From: an uncultured Clostridia bacterium
GTDB taxonomy: Bacteria > Bacillota > Clostridia > Oscillospirales > Acutalibacteraceae
Direction: 5' to 3'
Assembly: GCA_946539105.1 (NCBI GenBank)
Contig: CAMNHG010000003.1
Span: forward strand, 1 to 34,451
Length of the DNA stretch: 34,451 nt
Below, one piece after another: positions 15,571-23,565 of the stretch. Within the stretch, counting starts at the first letter, position 1; each line of letters begins with the position of its first letter. The position numbers were made by a program, and so were the translations under genes. Below the pieces are notes generated by a model that made no database searches, was not told the origin of the DNA, and worked only from the letters and a program-made list of their open reading frames with translations.

Positions 15571-17925
15571 TTAGTTTGTATAAGAGGCGTAATCGTACCT
15601 GCCCTTTTCGTTTACGCTGTCAACTGCGTAATAATGCAGAACGGTTTTGTCAAACGGAATTTTTTCAGTCTGAACCGTGCCGTTTGTAAAGATAATGTAC
15701 GCGGCGTTTTCGGGAACGTCAATGCTGTAGGCATTGTTTCCAATCGAGGTCATGGCAGTTCCGGGCCATGCCGCGGGGTAAGAGCCGTCGCTGTAATAGT
15801 AGTAACAGTACATCGGGCTGCCCCAGCCGAGTACATCGGAAAATACAACCGTGTATTCACCCTGTGAAGCTGTGGGCTGAGTAGGCTGCTCCGGCTCGGT
15901 AGGAGTTACGGGATTTGTAGGCTGCTCGGGCTTCTTTGGATTTTTGAAATCGTCAATCAGCTCCGCCGCAAACTGCTGAATTAATGTCGCGTCGCTTACG
16001 GTAACACAGTTGTCAAAGCTGACGTCGCCGAGCTCGAGCTCCGCCGCGTTAAACTCCCTGAGCTGGGCACAGTAGAGCTGAACCTGATACGCGTCGGCAA
16101 CGGTAACCTGACCGTCGCGGGTAACGTCGCCGTAGATATAACCCGGCGCGTAACTTGCAGCAAATTCATTTGAAATCCAAGCCGCGCGGCTTGTCATCCA
16201 GTCAACCGCATAGTTGAACATACCGTCAAAATTATTCTGATAACGCGTCGCGGTGGTTGCAACCGTGTACTGCTTTTTGTCGTAGTCATAGCTTGCCTTG
16301 TTAAGTGATGAGTGGCTTGCGATCCACGAGCCTGTATTTAACAGCCAGCCGCTTGCGTAGTTCATCTCAGCTGTGTTTTTAGCGTAATTATAATATTCTT
16401 TTACGGAATAAATTTCGTCCGCTTCGAGGGGATTGCTGTAGCTTCCTGCAAAGTGGTTGATTGCAGGTACAAACTCATTGAACCAAATCCCGGGTACTGC
16501 AGCCATAACCTCGTTGTTAACCGAAAGCTGGTTAATGACGTTGTTTGACGACGAAACATCGCCTGAATTTTTACCCTTGTACTTGCACCACCAGCCGGTG
16601 TACTGCTCGTAGTCGTTTACGCCCATATTGCGCAAATCACGCGCTACGCCTACAGCGTTACCGAGCGAGTTGTCATAATCCCAAACCGGTGAGCCGTAAA
16701 ATTTATATTTGCCGTTTTCGTCCGCCTTGTAGGTAAAGAAGGTGCTCGATACGCCCGAATCCCAGTTTTTGCCAAGCTCGTTTATCAGGTAAATCTTCGC
16801 GAGCGAATCGACGTCTCCGACGTCGGAAACCTTGCCGTTTTTGTTCCTCGTTGTTCTGGCAAAGGCGTCAAACTTTGACTTTGCGTAATCTAAAACCGCT
16901 TGGTAGTTGGGATCTCCCAAATCGAGCTCGGGAGCTTTAAGGGTGATTTTTGTGCCGTTTGAAGCGACAAAGTAATAGTCGTCGGGACCTGCGCTGGCGT
17001 CAACCTCGGCAACAAAGGGGAAGTCGCTCTTGAGCGTGCCGTCCTCGTTGAGGTACTCGTCGCCTGTGATGTCGTCGAGCACCGCGCCGGTGTCAACCTT
17101 CTCGCACATCTGGTACGAGCCCCAGTAATAGCCGTTTACGTAAAAATCAACATAGCGCGAATCCGAGGCGTAGGGCATTCCCACCGCGTCGGAAAGGTCG
17201 TATAAAATGCGGTTTCTGGAGAGCGAATCGTCCTGGTAATTCGCGAGCAACGAGTACTTTTTGGACTTTGCCATTCCGCCGATAGAAACCTTCGAATCGT
17301 AGGTGATATTGTAGCCCTTCTTAGGCTTGTCCCATGTGGTGTTGCCTCTGCCCTTAATCTTCTTGACCCCGGTATTATCAATCTTGCCCTTTTGGTCAAC
17401 AATCGCGCCTGTAGCCTTCGCGCTTAGGCTCTTATCGGCGTTGAGGTAGGTCATAAGGTCGGTTCCGTTGCCGTCGGCGTTTGAGTTGTTAACGTAAACC
17501 GCCGCCTCGGCACTTGACTTCATAAACTTAAGAGTATATGAAGCTCCGCCTGCGCTTACGGTATAGCCGCTGCCTGTGCTGTAATCAACCGTCTTGGTCT
17601 CGTCCGGCGCGATGGACACGCCGTTAACGGTAACGGATGAATCATAAGCGTTATAGATGTCTACCTTGTCCGCGCTTGCGGATGTCGGCAAGAAGAAATA
17701 CTTGACATTTCCGTTAATCTCATTGAACCTCTCATCGTGCTCGCACTGCCATGCAACCCAAGCATTCGCGTCGGCGGAATTGAGAACAGCATGCGCATAC
17801 AGCGCGGGTTCATTTGTAAACGCGGTAGGCTTGCCCTGTTCGGTCTCCTCAGCTCCTACGGGAACGAGTGACAAAACGGACAGCGCGATTATTACAGCTA
17901 AAATGACAGATATTGTCTTTTTCAT
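15571..17925 (-). CDS. Secreted CotH-domain protein with dockerin and CBM26-like module
   Basis: A 784-residue secreted protein. Residues 1-25 are a signal peptide; about 40-150 a beta-rich N-terminal region; about 185-590 a CotH kinase-like domain (KIKGRGNTTWDKPKKGY, SLLANYQDDSLSRNRI, WGSYQMCEKVDTG, and the acidic motif PVWDYDNSLGN). Residues 599-660 are a type I dockerin with two calcium loops (DVTRDGQVTVAD and DVSFDNCVTVSD). A Pro/Thr linker follows to about 688. The last 95 residues resemble a CBM26 starch-binding module (VVFSDVLGWG, AAWPGTAM, YIIFTNGTVQTEKIP). The dockerin implies docking on a cohesin scaffold. The divergent neighbour encodes a cohesin-like lipoprotein, a candidate partner. 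Start chosen at ATG 17925, after GGGGG, rather than the track's TTG. Whether the CotH domain phosphorylates proteins here is unknown. Confidence 0.85.
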   Translation of the reverse strand: MKKTISVILAVIIALSVLSLVPVGAEETEQGKPTAFTNEPALYAHAVLNSADANAWVAWQCEHDERFNEINGNVKYFFLPTSASADKVDIYNAYDSSVTVNGVSIAPDETKTVDYSTGSGYTVSAGGASYTLKFMKSSAEAAVYVNNSNADGNGTDLMTYLNADKSLSAKATGAIVDQKGKIDNTGVKKIKGRGNTTWDKPKKGYNITYDSKVSIGGMAKSKKYSLLANYQDDSLSRNRILYDLSDAVGMPYASDSRYVDFYVNGYYWGSYQMCEKVDTGAVLDDITGDEYLNEDGTLKSDFPFVAEVDASAGPDDYYFVASNGTKITLKAPELDLGDPNYQAVLDYAKSKFDAFARTTRNKNGKVSDVGDVDSLAKIYLINELGKNWDSGVSSTFFTYKADENGKYKFYGSPVWDYDNSLGNAVGVARDLRNMGVNDYEQYTGWWCKYKGKNSGDVSSSNNVINQLSVNNEVMAAVPGIWFNEFVPAINHFAGSYSNPLEADEIYSVKEYYNYAKNTAEMNYASGWLLNTGSWIASHSSLNKASYDYDKKQYTVATTATRYQNNFDGMFNYAVDWMTSRAAWISNEFAASYAPGYIYGDVTRDGQVTVADAYQVQLYCAQLREFNAAELELGDVSFDNCVTVSDATLIQQFAAELIDDFKNPKKPEQPTNPVTPTEPEQPTQPTASQGEYTVVFSDVLGWGSPMYCYYYYSDGSYPAAWPGTAMTSIGNNAYSIDVPENAAYIIFTNGTVQTEKIPFDKTVLHYYAVDSVNEKGRYDYASYTN

Positions 17926-18133
17926 AAACAAAACCCCCAGTTTGTATTAATTTTTGCGCATAATTATTGTTTATTTTTATTCTATCACGTGACTTTCACA
18001 TTATCAAGTTAATTTTCTCAAATTCTTTTCTTTTTTTAAAATAGCCTTTATTTTTTTGATTTTATTTGTTATAATAAAAACTACTTTGATACTGCGGTAT
18101 TTTCGCGGTAAACTTTTTAAGGACGTGATTAAT

Positions 18134-19024
18134 ATGACTTTTAATAAGAAACATTCATTCAAAGCCCCGTTGGCGGCTGTGCTTGCCGCTCTTATCGGCG
18201 CGACCGCACTTCTCGCCGGCTGCGGCGGCAACGACGAAGCCGAAAGCTCAAGCGAGAACGAAACAAAGGTTGTTACCGAAACCCAGGTTGTCACAAGAGT
18301 TGTAGACGGCGTTTATACCGATCAAAACGGCGAACCCATAAAGGACGAAAACGGCCAGCCGATGACCGCGCCCTCCGGCACGCCCGACACCGACACAAAC
18401 GGCAGCTCGGCAAATAACGGCGGCAACAACGCAAATAACAACGCAAACGGCGGCTCAGCCTCAAATTCAGGCTCCGCGCAAAGCAGCGCGGGCGGAAACG
18501 GCGGCAGCGGCAACGGCGGAGGAAACAACGGCGGCGGAAACAGCGCGTCGCAGGCTGATGATAAGAGCAGCTCCGGTGCCGACAGCAAGAGCAGCGGCAG
18601 CAGCGATAAAAAGGGCAGCGGTACTCTCAGCGTAGGCGGCAAGACCTATAATGTCGGCGACAAAGTGACCTGCACCTACACACTTACCTGCAAAAAGCTC
18701 CTCAGCAATTTCCAGGCTATGGTTAAGTATGACAAAAAGTACCTCAAGCCCACCAACGCTTACCTTGACGGCCCCGCAAAGGCAGGCAGCGTAATCAACT
18801 ACGAGCTCTACGAAAAGGGACTTGTTAAGTTCAACGGAATTAACCTTAACGGTTACAACTACACCCAGGGCTCAAAATTCCTTGTTGTTGAGTACGAGGT
18901 TTTAGACGGCGGCAGCACCACTCCCGAATTTATCTGGGAAATCGCGAGCGATATTAAGGACAACGCCCTTATCACAAATCACAAGGCCGACTCCTCTATT
19001 TCACTATCAGCAAGTTTCTCTTAA
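18134..19024 (+). CDS. Lipoprotein with cohesin-like C-terminal domain
   Basis: A 296-residue protein. The lipobox ALLAGC places the lipidated Cys at residue 30, so it is tethered to the outer face of the membrane. Residues 31-75 are acidic; 76-163 form a low-complexity Gly/Asn/Ser stalk. The last 130 residues form a beta-rich domain with cohesin traits (VGGKTYNVGDKVTCTYTL, FQAMVKYDKKYLKP, GLVKFNGINLNG, KFLVVEYEVLDGG). Cohesins bind dockerins, and a dockerin protein is encoded divergently 208 bases away, so I infer a membrane-level docking site. The domain call rests on pattern only. The ATG at 18134 follows AAGGA; the track's 18056 start precedes a natural signal peptide and is rejected. Confidence 0.7.
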   Translation: MTFNKKHSFKAPLAAVLAALIGATALLAGCGGNDEAESSSENETKVVTETQVVTRVVDGVYTDQNGEPIKDENGQPMTAPSGTPDTDTNGSSANNGGNNANNNANGGSASNSGSAQSSAGGNGGSGNGGGNNGGGNSASQADDKSSSGADSKSSGSSDKKGSGTLSVGGKTYNVGDKVTCTYTLTCKKLLSNFQAMVKYDKKYLKPTNAYLDGPAKAGSVINYELYEKGLVKFNGINLNGYNYTQGSKFLVVEYEVLDGGSTTPEFIWEIASDIKDNALITNHKADSSISLSASFS

Positions 19025-19056
19025 TGACTTTACGTTTTTTCATTAATTTCTTCTTT

Positions 19057-19086
19057 GAAGCCGGTTTTTATGCCGGCTTCCTTTTT
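19057..19086 (+). terminator. Terminator after the cohesin-like lipoprotein gene
   Basis: GAAGCCGG (19057-19064) pairs with CCGGCTTC (19073-19080) and is followed by CTTTTT. Confidence 0.85.
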
Positions 19087-19147
19087 GCAAAAACAACTGT
19101 ACTCTAATTTTTATTTGTATCTGTATATTTTTCAGTGCACAGTAATG

Positions 19148-19156
19148 TGCTATAAT
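19148..19156 (+). promoter_or_regulatory. Extended -10 upstream of the ECF S-component gene
   Basis: TGCTATAAT with no clear -35. The leader of about 75 nt contains a small GTAC...GTAC hairpin. I looked for a vitamin riboswitch and found no recognisable core. Confidence 0.45.
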
Positions 19157-19235
19157 TCAACTGTACTTTCGAAATGTACTTAAAATTTCAGGTAATATTG
19201 GGTTATTCTTCATTACAAAGAAGGGGGCATATTTT

Positions 19236-19787
19236 ATGCAAAGCACAAAAGCAATCTCTAAGCCGTCAGCTACGGCAAAGACCGTCGCGCTGAGCGCGAT
19301 GTTTGCCGCGCTGGTTACGGTGACGACTGCCTTTATCAAAATTCCGACTCCGCTTGGCTATGTTCACGCCGGAGATTCAATAGTTTATCTTGCCGCGTCG
19401 GTTCTTCCCGGACCGTTCGGTATAATCGCCTCGGCTGTCGGCGGAGCACTCGCGGACTTAGTATCGGGTTATCCGCACTGGGCAATTCCCACGGCGATCA
19501 TCAAGGCACTGAACGTACTGCCGTTTGTACTGTGCAGAATCGCGCTTAAAAACAACAGCCGCTATAACAGAATCATCAACCTGCCGAACCTGCTGATGGT
19601 CATTCCGTCAACGCTGGTTACTCTGGGCGGTTATCTGCTCGCAAACGCCTTTTTCCACGGCTTTGCCGCCGCGTTTGCCGCTGTGATCCCGAACCTTTTG
19701 CAGGTTGCGGTTGCCGCTGTGCTGTACATCGCGCTCGGATTGTCGCTTGACGCTGTGCAGTTTAAGCAAAAGCTCTTTCCTAGATAA
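19236..19787 (+). CDS. ECF transporter substrate-binding (S) component
   Basis: A 183-residue integral membrane protein with about five or six hydrophobic segments. TM1 carries ALSAMFAALVTVTTAF, a small-residue helix of the type that contacts EcfT. GYVHAGDSIVYLAASVLPGP and GGALADLVSGYPHWAIPTA are typical of the TIGR04002-like branch of ECF S components. Such proteins capture a vitamin or related micronutrient and work with a shared EcfA-EcfA'-EcfT module, which is not encoded here, so this would be a group II system. The substrate cannot be read from the sequence. Start ATG 19236 follows AAGGGGG. It has its own promoter and terminator and is unrelated in function to the proline genes after it. 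Confidence 0.8.
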   Translation: MQSTKAISKPSATAKTVALSAMFAALVTVTTAFIKIPTPLGYVHAGDSIVYLAASVLPGPFGIIASAVGGALADLVSGYPHWAIPTAIIKALNVLPFVLCRIALKNNSRYNRIINLPNLLMVIPSTLVTLGGYLLANAFFHGFAAAFAAVIPNLLQVAVAAVLYIALGLSLDAVQFKQKLFPR

Positions 19788-19796
19788 TAGACTACA

Positions 19797-19829
19797 AATG
19801 CCGTCCGAATTTGGGCGGCATTATTTTTA
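19797..19829 (+). terminator. Terminator after the ECF S-component gene
   Basis: AATGCCGTCC (19797-19806) pairs with GGGCGGCATT (19813-19822), one G-T wobble, then ATTTTTAT. Confidence 0.8.
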
Positions 19830-19831
19830 TG

Positions 19832-19860
19832 TTGATGTTTTTTGAATGTTGTGGTATAAT
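19832..19860 (+). promoter_or_regulatory. Promoter of proB
   Basis: TTGATG (19832-19837), 17-bp spacer, and an extended -10 TGGTATAAT (hexamer 19855-19860). It lies 36 bases before the proB start. Confidence 0.65.
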
Positions 19861-19895
19861 TGAAAATGGTATTTTATGTGGAATAAGGTGTAGAT

Positions 19896-20684
19896 ATGAA
19901 AAGAACAAAAACCGTTGTAAAGGTGGGCACTTCAAGCCTCACCTACGAAAACGGAAAAATCAACTACCGCCGTATTGAGGCACTGTGCAAGACGATTTGC
20001 GACCTGCACAACAGCGGCGAGGATATTTTGCTTGTATCCTCGGGCGCGCTGGGAGTAGGAATGGGCAAGATGTGCCTTTCGCGACGCCCTACCGATATCA
20101 AGAAAAAGCAAGCTCTTGCCGCTTTGGGACAGTGCGAGCTGATGTTTATGTATGACAAGCTCTTTGGCGAGTACAACCACAACGTGGCGCAGATTCTTTT
20201 AACCTACGACGCGGTTGAAACTGAGAGCAAACGCCAAAATATCAACAACACAATCGACGAGCTGCTGAATATGGACATCATCCCGGTTATCAACGAGAAC
20301 GACACCGTCGCGGTTGACGAGCTCGAGGGCAACAACTTCGGCGATAACGATATGCTCTCGGCGATTGTATCGAGGATTGTCGAAGCCGACAGACTTGTAA
20401 TTCTTACCGACATCGACGGACTTTACGACTCGAATCCGCGCGAAAACCCCGACGCCAAGAAAATTAATGTAGTTGAAAAAATCAACAAGAGCATTATGGA
20501 TATGGCGGCAGGCTCGGGCTCTAACAGAGGCACGGGCGGAATGGTAACAAAGCTGCAGGCAGCAGATTACGCCACAAAGTGCGGCATTGAGGTTCACGTA
20601 ATAAACGGCTCAAATCCGGAAAACCTATACAAAGTTTTCGAGGGCGAAGCCCCGGGAACGGTGTTTAAAAAAGTTGAAAATTGA
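19896..20684 (+). CDS. proB: Glutamate 5-kinase, without PUA domain
   Basis: A 262-residue amino acid kinase that phosphorylates glutamate to gamma-glutamyl phosphate, the first step of proline synthesis. Seen: VVKVGTSSLT at the N-terminus, LLVSSGALGVGMGKM, LTYDAVETESKRQNINNT, DIIPVINENDTVAVDE, GDNDMLSAIVS, LTDIDGLYDSNPRENPDA and GTGGMVTKLQAAD. The E. coli enzyme has about 367 residues with a C-terminal PUA domain; that domain is absent, as in some other Firmicutes. The last codons (Val-Glu-Asn-stop) lie inside a heptamer tandem repeat, so the current C-terminus may have been set by the repeat. proA follows after 163 bases. Confidence 0.95.
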   Translation: MKRTKTVVKVGTSSLTYENGKINYRRIEALCKTICDLHNSGEDILLVSSGALGVGMGKMCLSRRPTDIKKKQALAALGQCELMFMYDKLFGEYNHNVAQILLTYDAVETESKRQNINNTIDELLNMDIIPVINENDTVAVDELEGNNFGDNDMLSAIVSRIVEADRLVILTDIDGLYDSNPRENPDAKKINVVEKINKSIMDMAAGSGSNRGTGGMVTKLQAADYATKCGIEVHVINGSNPENLYKVFEGEAPGTVFKKVEN

Positions 20685-20828
20685 AAATTGAAAGTTGAAA
20701 ATTGCAGAGCGATTGGAAAAGTTAAATTCGCTCCATATTAATTCATTCGGGAGCAAAACGCTTCGGGAACGCAAACCTATCTTCCCGACCGAAATTAAAC
20801 TCTAAACTCTCAACTCTAAACTCTAAAC
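20674..20828 (+). repeat. Heptamer tandem repeats bracketing the proB-proA gap
   Basis: Block 1 (20674-20704) is four TTGAAAA-type heptamers plus TTG, beginning inside proB. Block 2 (20799-20828) is four ACTCTAA-type heptamers plus AC. Between them lie about 95 bases containing a GAGCGA/TCGCTC hairpin. The blocks resemble the short tandemly repeated heptanucleotide class seen in various bacteria. Confidence 0.75.
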
Positions 20829-20847
20829 AAAAAAAAGGAGAAAACCT

Positions 20848-22092
20848 ATGACAACTCTTGAAATTATGGGCGCAAAGGCTAAGGAAGCCTCGCGCTTTCT
20901 GATGACCGTCGGCTCTAAAAAGGACGACGCGCTATTTGCGATTGCGAAGGCACTACGAGAGCACAGCGAAGAAATTATCAAGGCAAATTCCATAGACATA
21001 AAAAACGGCGAGGAAGCAGGACTTACCGTATCGCTTCTCGACCGCTTAAGACTTGACGAAGCCCGTATTGAGGGTATGGCAACAGGCGTTGAGCAGGTCG
21101 CTGCTCTCCCCGACCCCGTCGGCAGAGTTCTCGACGGCAGAACCCTTAAAAACGGTCTTAAAATTCAAAAGGTAAGCGTACCGATGGGCGTTATCGGAAT
21201 TATCTACGAGGCTCGTCCCAACGTTACCTCCGACGCGGCGGCACTCTGCCTTAAGGCAGGCAACGCCGTTATCCTTCGCGGCGGCAAGGAGGCTATTAAC
21301 TCAAACACCGCGATTATGGCGGTTATGCGCGAGGCTGTTAAGAATGTTGGCTTCCCCGAAGACTGCGTAGCTCTTGTAACTGACACTACACGCCAAAGCG
21401 CGACCGAGCTTATGCAGCTTTCAGAGTACCTCGATGTGCTCATTCCGCGCGGCGGAGCAGGACTTATCAAGAGCGTTGTCAACAACTCAAAGGTTCCCGT
21501 AATCGAGACCGGTGTGGGCAACTGCCACGTTTACGTTGACGACAGCGCGGACGTCAAGATGGCGGCTGACATTGTATTTAACGCAAAGACCTCGCGTCCC
21601 TCGGTTTGCAACGCGATTGAAACCGTGCTTGTTCATAAGGACATAGCCGAAAAGGCTCTGCCTGCGATTAAAGCGGAGCTCGACAAGATGAACGTTGAAA
21701 TCCGCGGCTGCGAGAGAACAAAGCAAATCCTCGGCGACAGCATTATCCCCGCGACTGAGGACGACTACGAGAGAGAGTTCCTCGACTACATTCTCGCAGT
21801 TAAGGTTGTAGACAGCATTGACGACGCGATCGCGCACATTGCGAAGTACAGCTCCGGCCACAGCGAGAGCATTGTGACGAGCGACTACCGCAACGCCGAT
21901 AAATTCACCTCATGCGTTGACTCGGCTGCGGTTTACGTTAACGCTTCAACGCGCTTTACCGACGGCGGCGAGTTCGGTCTGGGCGCGGAAATCGGAATTT
22001 CCACCCAAAAGCTCCACGCGAGAGGTCCTATGGGCTTAAACGAGCTGACCAGCAACAAGTACGTTATCCACGGCGACGGTCAAATCAGATAA
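20848..22092 (+). CDS. proA: Gamma-glutamyl phosphate reductase
   Basis: A 414-residue aldehyde dehydrogenase-superfamily enzyme that reduces gamma-glutamyl phosphate to glutamate semialdehyde with NADPH, the second proline step. Conserved stretches are VPMGVIGIIYEARPNVT, NAVILRGGKEAINSN, LIPRGGAGLIKSV, the catalytic Cys in TSRPSVCNAIETVLVH, YSSGHSESIVTSD, and the end FTDGGEFGLGAEIGISTQKLHARGP (shown in part). Length is typical. AAAAGGAG precedes the ATG. It is probably co-transcribed with proB. The stop codon overlaps the convergent small gene at 22085 by 8 bases. Confidence 0.96.
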   Translation: MTTLEIMGAKAKEASRFLMTVGSKKDDALFAIAKALREHSEEIIKANSIDIKNGEEAGLTVSLLDRLRLDEARIEGMATGVEQVAALPDPVGRVLDGRTLKNGLKIQKVSVPMGVIGIIYEARPNVTSDAAALCLKAGNAVILRGGKEAINSNTAIMAVMREAVKNVGFPEDCVALVTDTTRQSATELMQLSEYLDVLIPRGGAGLIKSVVNNSKVPVIETGVGNCHVYVDDSADVKMAADIVFNAKTSRPSVCNAIETVLVHKDIAEKALPAIKAELDKMNVEIRGCERTKQILGDSIIPATEDDYEREFLDYILAVKVVDSIDDAIAHIAKYSSGHSESIVTSDYRNADKFTSCVDSAAVYVNASTRFTDGGEFGLGAEIGISTQKLHARGPMGLNELTSNKYVIHGDGQIR

Positions 22093-22408
22093 GCAGGTAC
22101 ATCAGCGCGAGCAGAAGCGACGGATCGCTGTTTTCGTCGCTGAGCAAGAGGACAAGCGCGAGTATTACGCTCTTCTCCTTGTCCTTGAACAGCGTTTCTA
22201 TCAGCCCCGGCTTTTCGGGCTTTGGATTCGATTTTATTTCTTTTTCGGAATTATCAACGTTTGGAAGCTCCGCCTTTTGTTCCTCTTTAACCTCGGGCTT
22301 AGGCTTGGGTTTTTCGGGCTCGCGGACAGTCTTGGCGCGCTCCTTTGCGGCTCGCGGACGGCTTATCTGCTGAGCGCGGCGGAACGCTTCCTCCTCAAAT
22401 CCGGGCAT
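22085..22408 (-). CDS. Small uncharacterised protein, last of a three-gene set
   Basis: A 107-residue protein not recognised. Residues 1-75 are highly charged and Pro/Lys/Glu-rich (PEKPKPKPEVKEEQK), probably disordered. The last 35 residues are hydrophobic (SVILALVLLLSDENSDP then LLLALMYLLI), which could be a membrane hairpin or an amphipathic interaction motif. It follows the 22432 gene by 23 bases, so it is likely in the same operon. Its end overlaps convergent proA. The set recalls small sporulation-linked proteins of Clostridia, but I cannot assign a function. Confidence 0.65.
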   Translation of the reverse strand: MPGFEEEAFRRAQQISRPRAAKERAKTVREPEKPKPKPEVKEEQKAELPNVDNSEKEIKSNPKPEKPGLIETLFKDKEKSVILALVLLLSDENSDPSLLLALMYLLI

Positions 22409-22431
22409 AACACACCTGCTTTCCTGAACAA

Positions 22432-22794
22432 TTAAAGATTAAATATACCGCTGTCCTTAATCAGCGGAATTATCCTTACAAGCCTCATAAGCCTCCGGGC
22501 ACGGTCGAGCTTTTGCTGCTTTTCCTCGCTCAGAAACGGTCTGAGCGCGAGCAAAAGACGGCTTACGTCGTCGTCCTCGGAAAAGCCGCCCATCATCGGC
22601 GCGAACTTTGTTAACGCGCTCATCAGCTCGCCGTTTGTACCGCTCACCTGCGGTGCAGGCGCGACCGGCGGAGGGCTTGCCTGACTTGCGGGATTATCCC
22701 CGGATAATCCGAGCTGCGCGCCAAGGCTTTGAACCTGCTTAAGTGCCTCGGGATCGCTTAAAATTTTATTTATTTTATCCTGAATATCCGACAT
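22432..22794 (-). CDS. Small uncharacterised protein, middle of a three-gene set
   Basis: A 120-residue protein. Residues 1-35 are helical (SDIQDKINKILSDPEALK), 36-60 a Pro/Ala/Ser linker, and 65-120 a conserved-looking tail with ALTKFAPMM, LLLALRPFLSEEKQQKLDRA and LMRLVRIIPLIKD. No enzyme motif is present. The first 30 residues resemble those of its upstream neighbour in mentioning DPE and a short helix, hinting at a shared origin. Gap of 11 bases to the gene before and 23 to the gene after. Function unknown. Confidence 0.65.
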   Translation of the reverse strand: MSDIQDKINKILSDPEALKQVQSLGAQLGLSGDNPASQASPPPVAPAPQVSGTNGELMSALTKFAPMMGGFSEDDDVSRLLLALRPFLSEEKQQKLDRARRLMRLVRIIPLIKDSGIFNL

Positions 22795-22805
22795 TTAGGC
22801 ATCTC

Positions 22806-23036
22806 CTATTTATCGCTCAGCAGCTTCATAATCGCCTTAGCCTGGGGGGAATTTAATACCTGCTTTGTCTTTTCCGGATCCGACAGCACGGCGTTAAACT
22901 GCTTTGCTTCCTCGGTGTCCGCGTTTTTAAGCAGGCTCTGTACATCACCCTTTTGCGCGGCTGAGGCTATCTCGTTTGAAGAAACCCCGAGCTTTTTTGA
23001 AAGCTGAGATAAAAGATTATTTATATTTTCAGACAC
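22806..23036 (-). CDS. Small uncharacterised helical protein, first of a three-gene set
   Basis: A 76-residue, mostly helical, soluble protein (SENINNLLSQLSKKLG, EIASAAQKGDVQSLLK, DPEKTKQVLNSPQAKAIMKLL). I prefer GTG 23036 to the track's 23045 because AGGTGG overlaps the latter and is correctly spaced for the former. It heads the minus-strand operon and lies 57 bases from the divergent phosphodiesterase gene. No family recognised. Confidence 0.65.
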   Translation of the reverse strand: MSENINNLLSQLSKKLGVSSNEIASAAQKGDVQSLLKNADTEEAKQFNAVLSDPEKTKQVLNSPQAKAIMKLLSDK

Positions 23037-23092
23037 AAAAACCACCTCACGATATACTATGCAGCACAGTGCAAAATAGAACGGAGAATTTT

Positions 23093-23563
23093 ATGCGTAT
23101 TTTGGTTGTATCGGATTCCCACGGAGATTACCGCAGCTTAAAAAAGGCGATTGCCGCCCAGCCGGCTGCCGAAGTAATCGTTCACTGCGGCGACGGCGCG
23201 AATGAGGTTGAGTCGCTTAAAATCGACTTTCCCGAAAAGCAGATTATCGCCGTTCGCGGCAACTGCGATTGGTCGAGTATGCTGCCGCCTACCGAGGTAG
23301 CGGAGGTCGGCGGAAAACGGCTTTTCGTCACCCACGGACACCTTTATCAGGCAAAATTCACCATCTATAATATGATTTGCGCCGCGAGGGAGGAAAAGGC
23401 TGACATTCTACTCTACGGCCACACCCATTGCGCTCTGAACGAGTACGACGACGGGCTCTACATTATGAACCCCGGCTCGTGCCACGGCTACGGCGCGACC
23501 TACGGATACATCGACATCACCGAAAAGGGTGATATCGTAACCAACATTGTAACGATTAAATAA
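23093..23563 (+). CDS. YfcE/MJ0936-type metallophosphoesterase
   Basis: A 156-residue calcineurin-like phosphoesterase. All metal-site motifs are present: SDSHGDY at residues 7-13, HCGDGANE, VRGNCDW, FVTHGHLY and LLYGHTHCA. The family hydrolyses phosphodiesters with two metal ions; the physiological substrate is usually unknown. Start is ATG 23093 after CGGAG; the track's upstream extension to 22976 would overlap the divergent gene. The holB-like gene begins 2 bases after the stop, so they are one operon. This gene is not a usual member of the Bacillus holB cluster. Confidence 0.9.
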   Translation: MRILVVSDSHGDYRSLKKAIAAQPAAEVIVHCGDGANEVESLKIDFPEKQIIAVRGNCDWSSMLPPTEVAEVGGKRLFVTHGHLYQAKFTIYNMICAAREEKADILLYGHTHCALNEYDDGLYIMNPGSCHGYGATYGYIDITEKGDIVTNIVTIK

Positions 23564-23565
23564 CT

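Noticed and set aside
18322-18642. 106-aa Leu/Pro-rich minus-strand ORF
   Set aside because: It is the antisense reading of the Gly/Asn/Ser stalk of the lipoprotein, which yields artificial Pro/Leu repeats.
19157-19235. Possible vitamin riboswitch before the ECF S-component gene
   Set aside because: The leader is under 80 nt and shows no TPP, FMN, cobalamin, preQ1 or folate core; only a weak small hairpin.
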